NCBI RefSeq assembly: GCF_026262505.1
Contig: NC_067203.1
Span: 7,254,001-7,318,000, forward strand
Source of the DNA: Trichomonas vaginalis G3
Lineage: Eukaryota; Parabasalia; Trichomonadida; Trichomonadidae
Direction of reading: 5' to 3'
DNA: 64,000 bases
Below are positions 1-8,165 of this stretch, piece by piece. Positions within the stretch are counted from its first letter, which is position 1; each line of letters opens with the position of its first letter. Under the pieces are notes generated by a model. The model searched no databases. It saw nothing but the letters and a program-made list of their open reading frames with translations, and had not been told where the DNA came from. The translations under genes and the position numbers were made by a program.

Positions 1-317
1 CCAGCTCCTGTCAAAAATAGCATTTGGTCAAGTCCTTATATAAATATGGTCTCCCACTAGGTTTGCTAGCTACAGCAGGAGCAGTATGATGTTGAAAAGA
101 AATAAAGCAAATGTTGTAAATAATACTGAAGTAGCTGAAGTTAAACAAACTCCAACACCTTCGCCAAAACCAACGCCTTCACAACAAACCTTCAATGACT
201 CCTGAACCTATGGAAGTACAAACTCCTGTTCAAAAGTCAACTCCTAAACCGACTCCAACATTTAAACCAGAACCTACTCCTCAAATAAATCGTAAAACTC
301 CTGCGTTTCCTTACTGA
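1..317 (+). pseudogene. Frameshifted remnant of the proline-rich membrane protein
   Basis: This is the homolog of the intact 152-aa gene at 26962-27420, cut by the window edge. Compared with that gene it has lost single bases near position 47 (one A of TATAAAATATGG) and near 85 (one T of GCAGTTATGATG), and it has a small deletion near 185. The reading frame is therefore broken at least three times. The part seen covers the membrane segment and the Pro/Thr/Lys-rich tail. It ends with TGA at 315-317. Confidence 0.8.
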
Positions 318-365
318 AAAAATAACGTTATTTTTATTTAATATTAAAATTTTTATTTGATTGAA

Positions 366-602
366 ATGACAAATAAAGTCACTGAAGCAATGAAACAAAA
401 GTTTTTGGTAGAATACATTAAATCAGGAACTATTCCAGAAGGTTTTTACATTCATACTATGAAGGATGGTAGAGTTCAGTTTAGAAAGATAAAGCAACCA
501 TTAGATAAAGAAGGAATTTTGAGAAAGATTAAACTTCATGAGGACAACATTGCTGAACTTAAGAAGAAGTTAGAAGAGTTGGAGAAAGGAAGAGAGTTAT
601 AA
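366..602 (+). CDS. Maverick 78-aa coiled-coil protein (copy A)
   Basis: This small basic protein of unknown function is nearly identical to the 78-aa gene at 27469-27705 in copy B. I chose the ATG at 366 because the in-frame upstream start would be TTG. It has two parts. The first is an N-terminal module of the pattern F-Y-x5-K-D-G-x4-R-K-x-K-x-P-L. The second is a C-terminal Lys/Glu/Leu helix likely to form a coiled coil (about residues 45-78). The N-terminal module resembles the start of the 144-aa protein at 24895-25329. The gene ends within the terminal inverted repeat boundary. Confidence 0.75.
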   Translation: MTNKVTEAMKQKFLVEYIKSGTIPEGFYIHTMKDGRVQFRKIKQPLDKEGILRKIKLHEDNIAELKKKLEELEKGREL

Positions 603-613
603 AGCAATGAATT

Positions 614-667
614 CAAGTGGGTGAAAAAAGAGGTGAAAAAACGGGTGAGATCTCACCTCTTCACCTA
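614..667. promoter_or_regulatory. Intergenic palindrome, GGTGAG variant
   Basis: Core GGTGAGATCTCACC is preceded by two half-arms (GGGTGAAA and GGTGAAA) and followed by TTCACC, then an AT-rich tail. It sits right after the 78-aa gene and before the 106-aa gene. At least ten other copies of this family occur in the window. In this one both arms carry GTG/CAC in place of the TTA/TAA seen in most copies, so the pairing is kept. Confidence 0.7.
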
Positions 668-754
668 AATTTATTTTTGTGCTATGTTTTCATACGTGTG
701 AGGGTGGTGAGATCATTTATTTTTAAGTTTATTTTTTATTTTATTTGGATGTAA

Positions 755-1075
755 ATGACGAAAACTATTGAGATAACAAACTACAACGGTCATGAGTTCA
801 AGAATTTGTTCTTCGTTCCTCGTGAAAATACATTCTATCAGATACGAGGGAGAAAGGGTAAAGTTAGTTTGAGCGTTTATGAAGGAATGAAGAATGGAAA
901 GTTTATACAAGCATACGATACAAACGGTAAACGTGTTTCATTAGCTTTGTCAAAACTTACTAACATTCATTTTGACAGTGACTTTGACCTATATGAAGAA
1001 GAAAGTGAGTCAGAAGATTATGAGCTGTTATGTGAAGCACAGCAATGGGAGGAGTTGCAATACTTTTGTAAGTGA
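755..1075 (+). CDS. Maverick terminal-repeat gene, 106 aa (copy A)
   Basis: This small protein of unknown function is encoded inside the terminal repeat and transcribed outward. The N-terminal 70 residues look like a compact beta-rich domain (N-G-H-E-F-K-N-L-F-F-V-P, then F-Y-Q-I-R-G-R-K-G-K, then D-T-N-G-K-R-V-S-L). The C-terminal third is acidic (D/E/S-rich). The copies in B (5173-5493 and 27870-28190) are identical to each other and differ from this one mainly around residues 42-55 and 69-74. The start codon lies in a TGTAAATG context shared with several other Maverick genes. Confidence 0.8.
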   Translation: MTKTIEITNYNGHEFKNLFFVPRENTFYQIRGRKGKVSLSVYEGMKNGKFIQAYDTNGKRVSLALSKLTNIHFDSDFDLYEEESESEDYELLCEAQQWEELQYFCK

Positions 1076-1343
1076 GAACGTTTATTTTTTACATTAGTGA
1101 AGTCGTTTGTGAAAACGTTTATTTTTTCATTAGTGAGGTGAAGTGGTTGGCGGCTTTATAAATATTTAAGGTTAAGTTAGTTTTTGTGTTTGTGTTGTAA
1201 AATATACGTTAACGGTTTTGTAAAGTGTCAAATTCACAAGTATTGGGTAATGTGGAACGTAGTGCCACCATACACGACTTAGGTATACTAACTTAGATAA
1301 TGACGATTGCTTTAAGAAAATATTTAAATACAGTGACTCAACG

Positions 1344-1657
1344 ATGTCAATAGATGACCTTCGTGGAATGTTACCATCGACATTTACAGTAGAAGGTTCA
1401 GCAGGATTGCTTACAAGATTGTCAATTGGTGGTATTTGGTCTCGTGAGAATATTGTTATAAAATCCAGTATAAGTGAATTTGCTGAAGAATCTATATTAT
1501 GTCTTTCAAACTACATGTATTCGCCGCCGAAGCATTATAGTATAACAAACTTTGTCAGTAAGTTTAACATAAGACTTGTCGAACCTTCTTCAATGAAAGA
1601 TGTTGTGCTACCCAAAGACGGAAAGGATGGGCTCATTATTGAAATGATTTTAATATA
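1344..1657 (+). CDS. Maverick 104-aa protein, 3' end cut by mariner
   Basis: Unknown small protein, homologous to the broken gene at 6389-6707 in copy B. Here the frame is intact from ATG at 1344, but a mariner insertion at the TA at 1654-1655 supplies an early stop and replaces the last two codons. In copy B the same gene ends in TAAATG, overlapping the start of the next gene. The coding region is otherwise complete, so the protein could still be nearly full length. No recognisable domain. Confidence 0.6.
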
Positions 1658-2954
1658 GGGTGTCCAAAGGTGCGTTTAGCACAGCGCTCTATATGAGACT
1701 ATTAAAGGAGATATATGCTGATTATAAATATATAATAAAAAATATGAATATATGTATATGATGAGTAAGTTGTATTTTGGCGCCATGCCGGGATATAAAA
1801 TGAATTTTGAGACAAGAGGCGGTTTCGCGGGAAATTTTGGCGGGATTTTTTCATTTTTTTAATGAATCATAAAGAAAACATCCTCGCTCTTGCAAAAAAA
1901 TGCAAAGACTGTAAAAAAATCTACGAGACATTGGTAAAATGCTTCGGTATGGATGCTCCTCTATTCCACTTAACGTATCATGTTAGGATGTATCACTTCA
2001 TGAACAAAAAGGCGCCCATATAAAAATTGACAAAAAATCGCCGGATCAAAGAAAAATCAAAGCAATTCTTCAAGCGCTAGATGAAGACCCAAGAGCATCA
2101 CTCAGAAGGATAGAGGAGATGACAAAGATACCACGTACAACAGTCAGTTATTATCTGCACAATTATTTGAACTACAAACTAGCGTATACACGTTGGGTTC
2201 CGCACAACTTTAATTCAGTTCAAAAAAAAATCTAGAGTCTAATCTTCGAAGAGCTCCTCTCTATATTGGGTGCGTATCAATCCAAGAAGTTTCGCTTTTT
2301 TAGTAACAGGGGACGAGTCTTGGTTTCAATATGCAACAGAAGCCAAAATCATGTGGATCCCGAAGGATGAAAATCCGCAAACATTCCCGAAGAAAAAAAT
2401 TGACACACCAATGATGATGTTGTCGGTTTTTTGGGGCGTGAATGGCATCATCGCAATTGATATTCTTCAAAAACCTAATACGATGAATGCTCAGTATCTA
2501 ATTGACAATGTTCTTACTCAAATTATCAATTCTGATGAGTTTGAGAAATCCAAACAACAAAAACAAAAGTTTGCAATTCATTTTGATAATTCAAGAGTTC
2601 ACAAAAGTCATAAGGTAATGAATTACTTAGTGGAAAACAATGTCAAAGTTGTTCCAAACCCAATTTATTCACCTGATATTGCACACCTCTGACTTTTATT
2701 TATTCGGCACGCTAAAAAAGAGAGCTGAAGGACGCGAATTCGCGAGTCCAGATGATCTTGAAAATTTTGTAAGAGAGCAATTTGAGCAATTTTCTCATGA
2801 TGATTTAAAGCGTGTCTTTGAAGCCTGGATCGATCGCTGCGAACGCGTGATTGAATCCAATGGTGATTATATTTAAATAAACTTTATATATATGTAACTT
2901 GTTTATTTCTATTCGCAGTATTCAGGTTTGTGCTAAACACACCTTTGGACACCC
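1656..2954 (+). mobile_element. Mariner element, Tvmar1-like
   Basis: A 1.3-kb insertion has inverted ends GGGTGTCCAAAGGTG / CACCTTTGGACACCC and is flanked by TA on both sides (1654-1655 and 2955-2956). It interrupts the junction between the 104-aa and 74-aa Maverick genes, which is uninterrupted in copy B (6386-6391). It encodes a decayed mariner transposase. Size, ends and TA target fit the Tvmar1 family known from Trichomonas vaginalis. The family name is inference from these traits. Confidence 0.9.
1861..2875 (+). pseudogene. Mariner transposase, frameshifted
   Basis: Reading begins at ATG 1861 with a helix-turn-helix-like N-terminus and shifts frame near 2024. It meets a stop near 2233, resumes in the frame at 2270-2692 and shifts again near 2690 into the frame ending at 2875. 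Catalytic landmarks are visible: T-G-D-E-S-W-F (first Asp), H-F-D-N-S-R-V-H (second Asp) and Y-S-P-D-I-A-H-L-S-D-F-Y-L-F-G (third Asp). This is the mariner D,D,D pattern. With at least three lesions this copy cannot make an active enzyme. Confidence 0.9.
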
Positions 2955-2967
2955 TATAGCATATTAA

Positions 2968-3192
2968 ATGAGCTTGTTCTTGAAGGTCATTTATGATGAA
3001 ATAACTGTTGTAGAAGATGTTAGCAATTGTTCAGACATTTTGAAGCGTATAGATGATATAAGAAAGAAGTTAGATAGACCGCAAAGCGGTGAGGGCGAAG
3101 CCTGTGAGAACGCTTATGTTTCATTGACTTTCTCCAGTAACGAGAACTTTTATGAGATAATATTGAAGAGAGATGATTTTAATATGGTGTAA
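2968..3192 (+). CDS. Maverick 74-aa protein with palindromic insert (A')
   Basis: Unknown 74-residue protein, intact here and frameshifted in copy B (6166-6388). The start ATG lies in TTAAATG. Codons from 3079 hold a GC-rich palindrome (CCGCAAAGCGG) that reads P-Q-S-G-E-G-E-A. The copy B version of the same spot reads P-Q-R-G-E-D-E-V-H, identical to a stretch of the unrelated DNA polymerase gene. The stop codon TAA overlaps the TAAATG start context of the next gene at 3193. Confidence 0.7.
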   Translation: MSLFLKVIYDEITVVEDVSNCSDILKRIDDIRKKLDRPQSGEGEACENAYVSLTFSSNENFYEIILKRDDFNMV

Positions 3193-3720
3193 ATGGTAGC
3201 TTGGGCAGCTTTAGGCGCAATGGGAACAAAAGCATTAGCATTTGGAGCAAAAGCACTTGGAGCTTATGACGCAGTAAATAAAATGAGTGGAGGAAGGGTT
3301 TCGAAGACATTAGATGCAAATAAAGGGAAGATTGGAGGCTGGGTTGCAAAGAAGTTAAGATTAAATAAAATAGGGCTCATAAATAAAGAATCCAATTTGG
3401 TTGCGACTGAGTCAGAAAATGCTTTAGGAAAGGACGATGAGTTTGCAAAACACGCAAAAGACTTTAATGACCAGATGAAAGGTGAAACAATACATTTAAA
3501 TAGAGTCGATGGAACTAAAGAAAATGTTTCTTCTCCACCAGTAGTTCTTCCGTATGGTCCCTATGGAATGTATGGAAACTCTTACGAAAGACCATTTGAC
3601 CCATTGACTGGTGGAAGTAACTGGTATCATTATGGACGAAGAAGAAAGACAGTCAAGTTGGAGACAGACGTGAAGAAAGCAACTAAAAAGAAACCAAGGA
3701 AGAGAGTTATAAAGCAATGA
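3193..3720 (+). CDS. Maverick pVI-like basic protein, 175 aa (A')
   Basis: Likely minor virion protein. An Ala/Gly-rich N-terminal segment (residues 1-30) could form an amphipathic or membrane-active helix. It is followed by M-S-G-G-R at about residues 31-35, which fits the cleavage consensus (M/I/L)-x-G-G-x of adenovirus-type maturation proteases. The C-terminus is strongly basic (R/K-rich, residues 140-175), as in DNA-condensing virion proteins. No enzyme motif. A near-identical 171-aa version lies at 5650-6165 in copy B. The virion role is inferred from composition and the MSGG motif, not from homology that I can prove. Confidence 0.6.
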   Translation: MVAWAALGAMGTKALAFGAKALGAYDAVNKMSGGRVSKTLDANKGKIGGWVAKKLRLNKIGLINKESNLVATESENALGKDDEFAKHAKDFNDQMKGETIHLNRVDGTKENVSSPPVVLPYGPYGMYGNSYERPFDPLTGGSNWYHYGRRRKTVKLETDVKKATKKKPRKRVIKQ

Positions 3721-3726
3721 ATTCAA

Positions 3727-3776
3727 CAGGGTAGAAATGAGGTTAGAAATCAGGTTAGATCTAACCTTCTACCCTA
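3727..3776. promoter_or_regulatory. Intergenic palindrome, GGTTAG type
   Basis: GGGTAGAAATGAGGTTAGAA is followed by the core GGTTAGATCTAACC and TTCTACCC. It lies directly after the pVI-like gene and about 65 bases before the 102-aa gene. It could act as an RNA hairpin at the transcript end or as a protein-binding site. Confidence 0.65.
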
Positions 3777-3839
3777 AATTTATTTTTGTGCTATGTTTTC
3801 ATACGTGTGAGGGTGGTGATATCATTTATTTTTATATAA

Positions 3840-4148
3840 ATGACGAAAACTATTGAGATAACAAACTACAACGGTCATGAGTTCAAGAATTTGTTCTTCG
3901 TTCCGCGTGAGAATACATTCTATCAGATACGAGGGAGAAAGGGTAAAGTTAGTTTAAGCATTTATGATAGCAAACATAATGGAAAGTTTATACAAGCAGT
4001 AGATACAAACGGTAAGCGTGTTTCATTACATTTGTCAAAACTTATAAACATTAATTATGACAGCGACTTTGACTCTGACGATTGGAGCGACAGCAGCGAT
4101 ACTGAAGAATATGAACTATTGTGTGAAGCACAGCAATGGGAGGAGTAG
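3840..4148 (+). CDS. Maverick terminal-repeat gene, 102 aa (A')
   Basis: Homolog of the 106-aa terminal-repeat gene (755-1075, 5173-5493, 27870-28190). The first 35 residues are identical, the middle is diverged, and the acidic tail is longer (S/D/E repeats). It stops at TAG where the others continue with L-Q-Y-F-C-K. The start is in TATAAATG. Function unknown. Confidence 0.75.
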   Translation: MTKTIEITNYNGHEFKNLFFVPRENTFYQIRGRKGKVSLSIYDSKHNGKFIQAVDTNGKRVSLHLSKLININYDSDFDSDDWSDSSDTEEYELLCEAQQWEE

Positions 4149-4477
4149 CATACTCTTGTAAATGAGAACATTAGTGTGAACGTTAGTGTGTACGTTAGTG
4201 AGAACGTTAGTGAGAACGTTTATTTTTTCATGCATGTGCATTGTGTCGCGGGGAGTTGCCATGGGCAATGACCTGCGCACAATATATAACGTACAGAGAG
4301 GTGAGATGAAGTGGTTTATGTGATAAATACTTTACGTGGCAGAAATAGTTTAAGGTTATTAGAAATATTGCATATGCGATGTAAAATATACGTTAGTGGT
4401 TTTGTAAAGTGTCAGATTGACATAACTTCGGTAAGATGGCGCGCAGTGCCACCGTACTGAAGATATGTATACTAACT
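4149..4477 (+). repeat. Subterminal repeats and terminus of A'
   Basis: A run of 12-base units of the type GAACGTTAGTGA lies at 4160-4225, as in the termini of A and B. It is followed by a GC-rich hairpin absent from A and B. The terminal sequence then ends with GTATACTAACT at 4477. The subterminal units are candidate binding sites for the element's integrase or terminal protein. Confidence 0.7.
4240..4282. repeat. GC-rich imperfect hairpin in A' terminus
   Basis: Arms ATTGTGTCGCGG and CCTGCGCACAAT enclose an inner stem TTGCC/GGCAA around ATG. The hairpin spans about 43 bases. Copies A and B lack this segment at the equivalent point, so it looks like a short insertion. GC content is far above the surrounding AT-rich DNA. 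Confidence 0.6.
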
Positions 4478-4939
4478 GTATGGATATGGTGAACGTGTCA
4501 GGAAAGAAAGATCTCAGATTTCATTCCACTGCAAACATCCAAAATGTCCTGCACATTTTAATGTTGCAATCTTGGATCAAAATAAATACAAACTAATCAA
4601 AATAGTTGAAGAACATGATCATTCCGCCCCAAATGACAAAAGTCAATATTCGTCTGTCTTTTATCGCAAATATTTAGAACATTACTTCCAAACAGATGAC
4701 AATCAAAGAGTGATAGCACAGCTAAATGCATTCAAAGATCTTGAAATTCCTCTTACAGGTCTGTCCATTCCAGAGATGTACGCTCAAAAACCACGTGCAA
4801 TCAAACAATTTGCAGAGAGAATACATGCTCTTCAAACTAGATATTCTCCTGACGATGTTGTGTCATTGCAAATCTTTGTTCAGACAGTACAAGAAGAATC
4901 TCCAGATGATCTCATTGCATTTGAAGTCTCAGACAATAA
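4478..4939 (+). pseudogene. MULE transposase, N-terminal part
   Basis: This is an open frame running straight into the Maverick terminus at 4940. It encodes a zinc-finger-like start (F-H-C-K-H-P-K-C-P-A-H-F then E-E-H-D-H-S, a C...C...H-x-H pattern as in WRKY/FLYWCH-type MULE fingers) and a helical linker. The catalytic part resumes at 28424. Excising copy B plus one AATAA duplication rejoins the two parts in one frame. The 5' end is lost at the A' terminus (4477), so the gene was hit by at least two Mavericks. Confidence 0.85.
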
Positions 4940-5172
4940 AGTTAGTATGGTTATCTTGGGTACGGCGGCACTGCGTTCCACCTTACCAAATATAACCTTA
5001 AATATTTACAAAACCAGTAACGTATATTTTACAACACAAAACGACAACACTCACTTAACCTTAAATATTTACAAAGCCGCCAACCACTTCACTAACGAGC
5101 TCACCAACATTTTCGCTAACGACTTCACTAATGAAAAAATAAACGTTCTCACTAACGTTCCCACTAATGTTC

Positions 5173-5493
5173 TCATTTACAAAAGTATTGCAGCGCTTCC
5201 CATTGCTGTGCTTCACATAACAGCTCATAATCTTCTGACTCACTTTCTTCTTCATATAGGTCAAAATCACTGTCATAGTTTATACCTGTAAGTTTTGACA
5301 AAGCTAATGAAACACGCTTACCGTTTGTATCTATTGCTTTTATATATCTCCCATTATGTTTGTTGTCATAAACGCTCAAACTAACTTTACCCTTTCTCCC
5401 TCGTATCTGATAGAATGTATTTTCACGAGGAACGAAGAACAAATTCTTGAACTCATGACCGTTGTAGTTTGTTATCTCAATAGTTTTCGTCAT
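5173..5493 (-). CDS. Maverick terminal-repeat gene, 106 aa (left TIR of B)
   Basis: Identical in protein sequence to 27870-28190 in the right TIR. A small beta-rich N-terminal domain (N-x-F-F-V-P ... F-Y-Q-I-R-G-R-K-G-K ... D-T-N-G-K-R-V-S-L) is followed by an acidic C-terminal tail. Similar short modules occur in some phage and giant-virus proteins, but I cannot name the family. It is transcribed toward the element end, with TGTAAATG at the start. Two identical copies per element suggest high dosage or a role at the termini; this is inference. Confidence 0.8.
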   Translation of the reverse strand: MTKTIEITNYNGHEFKNLFFVPRENTFYQIRGRKGKVSLSVYDNKHNGRYIKAIDTNGKRVSLALSKLTGINYDSDFDLYEEESESEDYELLCEAQQWEALQYFCK

Positions 5494-5589
5494 TTACATC
5501 CAAATAAAAATTTTCAGTAAAATAAAAAATAAACTTAAAATTAATGATATCACCACCCTCACACGTATGAAAACATAGCACAAAAATAA

Positions 5590-5645
5590 TGTTTATGTTA
5601 GAATGTTAGATCTAACACGTTTTCTAACCTCATTTCTAACCTGTT
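5590..5645. promoter_or_regulatory. Intergenic palindrome in left TIR
   Basis: Reverse-complement copy of 27716-27770. The core GTTAGATCTAAC is flanked by outer arms GTTAGAA/TTCTAAC. It lies between the pVI-like gene and the 106-aa gene, which are co-oriented. Confidence 0.65.
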
Positions 5646-5649
5646 GAAT

Positions 5650-6165
5650 TCATTGCTTTATAACTCTCTTCCTTGGTTTCTTTTTAGTTGCTTTCTTCAC
5701 GTCTGTCTCCAACTTGACTGTCTTTCTTCTTCGTCCATAATGATACCAATTACTTCCACCAGTCAATGGGTCAAATGGTCTTTCGTAAGGGTTTCCATAC
5801 ATTCCATAGGGACCATACGGAAGAACTACTGGTGGAGGAAGAGTTCCATCAAATCTATTTAAATGCATTGTTTCACCTTTCATCTGGTCATTAAAGTCTT
5901 TTGCGTGTTTTGCAAACTCATCGTCCTTTCCTAAAGCATTTTCTGACTCAGTCGCAACCAAATTGGATGCTTTATTTATGAGCCCTATTTTATTTAATCT
6001 TAACTTCTTTGCAACCCAGCCTCCAATCTTTCCTTTATTTGCATCTAATGTCTTCGAAACTCTTCCTCCACTCATTTTATTTACTGCGTCATAAGCTCCA
6101 AGTGCTTTTGCTCCAAATGCTAATGCTTTTGTTCCCATTGCGCCTAAAGCTGCCCAAGCTACCAT
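5650..6165 (-). CDS. Maverick pVI-like basic protein, 171 aa (copy B)
   Basis: Near-identical to 3193-3720, with a five-codon-scale difference after the D-G-T segment. The N-terminal A/G-rich helix, the M-S-G-G-R motif and the C-terminal R/K-rich tail are all kept. The start codon overlaps the preceding stop in TGTAAATG. The last seven or so codons lie within the TIR. It is a candidate minor capsid or core protein matured by an adenain-type protease. That protease was not recognised in this element, so the substrate assignment is inference. Confidence 0.6.
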   Translation of the reverse strand: MVAWAALGAMGTKALAFGAKALGAYDAVNKMSGGRVSKTLDANKGKIGGWVAKKLRLNKIGLINKASNLVATESENALGKDDEFAKHAKDFNDQMKGETMHLNRFDGTLPPPVVLPYGPYGMYGNPYERPFDPLTGGSNWYHYGRRRKTVKLETDVKKATKKKPRKRVIKQ

Positions 6166-6388
6166 TTACACCATATTAAAATCATCTCTCTTCAATATTA
6201 TCTCATAAAAGTTCTCGTTACTGGAGAAAGTCAATGAAACATAAACATTCTCATGGACTTCGTCCTCGCCGCGTTGCGGTCATAAACTTCTTTCTTATAT
6301 CATCTATTCGCTTCAAAATGTCTGAACAATTGCTAACATCTTCTACAACAGTTATTTCATCATGAATGACCTTCAAGAACAAGCTCAT
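6166..6388 (-). pseudogene. 74-aa gene, frameshifted (copy B)
   Basis: Counterpart of the intact 2968-3192 gene. A one-base length difference near 6281 breaks the frame just before the palindromic insert at 6252-6279. In the downstream frame the insert reads P-Q-R-G-E-D-E-V-H and the rest of the protein follows. The start ATG at 6386-6388 overlaps the upstream gene's stop in TTAAATG. Confidence 0.75.
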
Positions 6389-6707
6389 TTAATATGCTAT
6401 TAAAATCATCTCAATAATGAGTCCATCCTTTCCATCTTTAGGTAGCACAACATCTTTCATTGAAGAAGGTTCGACAAGTCTTATGTTAAACTTACTGACA
6501 AAGTTTGTTATACTATAATGCTTCGGTGGCGAATACATGTAGTTTGAAAGACATAATATAGATTCTTCAGCAAATTCACTTATACTGGATTTTATAACAA
6601 TGTTCTCACGAGACCAAAACCACCAATTGACAATCTTGTAAGCAATCCTGCTGAACCTTCAACTGTAAACGTCGATGGTAACATTCCACGAAGGTCATCT
6701 ATTGACA
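6389..6707 (-). pseudogene. 104-aa gene, frameshifted (copy B)
   Basis: Homolog of 1344-1657. Loss of one base in the G-G-I-W region (near 6618) shifts the frame and gives an early stop. Both ends of the gene are otherwise conserved, and the stop TAA overlaps the next start. Function unknown. Confidence 0.75.
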
Positions 6708-6750
6708 TCGTTGAGTCACTGAATTTAAATATTTCTTAAAGCAATCGTCA

Positions 6751-6960
6751 TTATCTAACCATAATAGCTTTGAAGTTTTCATTCGAATATACATCTGCTT
6801 CATTAAATGTAAAACCTGACTTCTTTGCAGAGACGACTTTAAAATCTATTGCATTTGTTTCAAAATTATATGCTATGGTAACTTCTGAAGGTAATGGATG
6901 TCCTTCCGCAGTCAGTTGTTCTCTCACTACCGTTTGAAGCTTTGTGTTAAAAACTTTCAT
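6751..6960 (-). CDS. Small Maverick protein, 69 aa
   Basis: Intact 69-codon gene of unknown function with a mixed alpha/beta composition. Its start lies 1 base past the stop of the upstream broken gene (6962-7267), so the two are translationally adjacent. The homolog in A' was hit by copy A in its final codons (1293/1294). Confidence 0.55.
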   Translation of the reverse strand: MKVFNTKLQTVVREQLTAEGHPLPSEVTIAYNFETNAIDFKVVSAKKSGFTFNEADVYSNENFKAIMVR

Positions 6961-6961
6961 G

Positions 6962-7267
6962 TCATCTCCTGTATCTAAGGTTCACATACACAGCAACAGG
7001 AAAACTATCTTGTTCTTTGTTTCATCATTATACCTCAAAACATTAAAGTTCTTCAATAATATTGTTCTTCCTGCTGGAATACTTCGAACCTGTCTGATTT
7101 CAATAGCTTTCTCACCTCCTACATACTCTACCCAGTGCCTTGGATATTCATAAGTATACTGACTTTCTTGAATTTTTGGTTGGTTTCATCATAACGTGTT
7201 CATAGTATATCTTTATACTCTTGTCAGTTAGACTCGGTGCTATGTTCTGAATATTTCTGACTTGCAT
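6962..7267 (-). pseudogene. Small Maverick gene, about 100 aa, at least two frameshifts
   Basis: ATG at 7267 opens a frame that shifts near 7160 and again near 7010, ending at TGA 6962-6964. The joined frames give a coherent protein-like sequence rich in Y, R and V. Because of the frameshifts no single long open frame marks this gene. Unknown family; the position next to the ATPase and its small size suggest a minor structural or assembly role. Confidence 0.55.
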
Positions 7268-7283
7268 TTTTAATGGAGATAAA

Positions 7284-8165
7284 ATGAAGCATTTAATACA
7301 TGACGTAGATGAAGACATGAATGAAACTACAGAAAACTAACTCTTCTCTCATTCTTCCTTTCAGTAAGGACTATGATTCTGTTCAAATGTGTATTTCTAT
7401 TGTGGAAAGATGGGTTCAGGTAAGACATTTAATTTAATTCGTCATATACTCATAACAGAGCGTTTAGGAAACGACTCATACTATGACCAAATCATTATAT
7501 CAGCAACTTCAGACTCTATGGACTCAACAGCGAAAACATTTATGTCAAAAGTTCAAGCCTCTGTCGTTAAAGTTCCAGACAGTGAACTCATTGAATTTCT
7601 TCAACGTTACATTCGACGTAAGAGGAAATATTATGCCATCGTTGAATTTATACAGTCAGGAATGCAAAAGACTTCAGAAGAGATGGAAAGAATTATTGAC
7701 AAACACCACTTACGTCAGTACTCAGGAGTTTACGATATGAAACGACTTGACAAACTACATTCTATCAAAACTTTCAAAATACCCCTTCAAAAATATCCTT
7801 CAAACACTCTGCTCGTTTGTGACGACTTCGCTGGTAAAGGTTTAGTGTCAAAACCAGACTCACCATTAGCTAACATCATAACTAAAGTCAGACATTACCA
7901 TTTAACTGTAGCAATACTTATGCAAACATGGAGGTTTTTAGCTTTAAACATAAAACGTCTCATAACTGACTTCGTTATCTTTCAAGGTTTCTCACGTTAT
8001 GATATTGAACTCATTTGGAAACAGTCAGGTATAACATTACCTTTTGAAGAAATTTGGGAAGCATATAAGTCTCTCATCTCTCCTCGTTCATACCTTGAGA
8101 TTCATATCATGACTAATACCATTAAAGTCAAAAATATTCCATGGGAACGACCAACATTGTTTTAA
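7284..8165 (+). CDS. Packaging ATPase (FtsK/HerA, A32-like); N-terminus frameshifted
   Basis: Genome-packaging ATPase of the Polinton/NCLDV type. The open frame from about 7377 carries Walker A G-K-M-G-S-G-K-T near 7404-7427. Walker B follows as L-L-V-C-D-D-F near 7811-7831, with a conserved Q downstream (M-Q-T-W). No ATG opens that frame near its start. Upstream, ATG 7284 (context GATAAAATG) begins a frame that shifts near 7337 and again near 7393. The pieces in frames 0, +1, 0 read as one protein (about 290 aa). The two shifts compensate, so they may be real decay or base-call errors. The 3' end overlaps the convergent gene at 8162. Confidence 0.85.

Larger units (their letters stand above)
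1..1293 (+). mobile_element. Maverick/Polinton copy A, right end only
   Basis: This stretch matches the right end of the complete copy B (27103-28423) in the same orientation, with the same gene order: proline-rich membrane protein remnant, 78-aa coiled-coil gene, 106-aa terminal gene. It ends in the same kind of terminal inverted repeat, closing with ACTAACT at 1293. The element continues off the left edge. Sequence from 1294 onward matches internal Maverick sequence in the opposite orientation, so copy A appears to have inserted into another Maverick (A') inside the last codons of the homolog of the gene at 6751-6960. Confidence 0.9.
589..1293 (+). repeat. Right terminal inverted repeat of copy A
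   Basis: This corresponds to the 732-bp TIR of copy B (27692-28423). It begins in the last codons of the 78-aa gene, includes the 106-aa terminal gene, and ends with ACTAACT. It is diverged from the B copy, especially in the intergenic palindrome, where GGTGAG replaces GGTTAG. Confidence 0.8.
1294..4477 (-). mobile_element. Maverick fragment A', inverted left end
   Basis: This is the reverse complement of a Maverick left end. It matches copy B positions 4940 to about 6757 read backward, apart from a mariner insertion at 1656-2954. It ends at 4477 with ACTAACT, the Maverick terminus. Its inner end abuts the terminus of copy A at 1293/1294, which is best explained by nested insertion of A into A'. 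The sequence beyond 4477 is a MULE transposase gene, so A' probably inserted there too. Confidence 0.85.
4940..5671 (+). repeat. Left terminal inverted repeat of copy B (732 bp)
   Basis: Position x pairs with 33363 minus x: 5671 matches 27692 and 5672/27691 is the first mismatch. The repeat includes the whole 106-aa gene, an intergenic palindrome, 12-base subterminal units and the last codons of the pVI-like gene. Because it lies in the TIR, the 106-aa gene is present twice, each copy pointing outward. Confidence 0.93.

Noticed and set aside
713-910. Minus-strand frame opposite the 106-aa gene
   Set aside because: Antisense to a conserved gene with no family signs; a shadow.
4572-5291. One 239-aa gene across the Maverick left end
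   Set aside because: The frame runs by chance from the MULE gene into the TIR; bases after 4939 belong to the Maverick.
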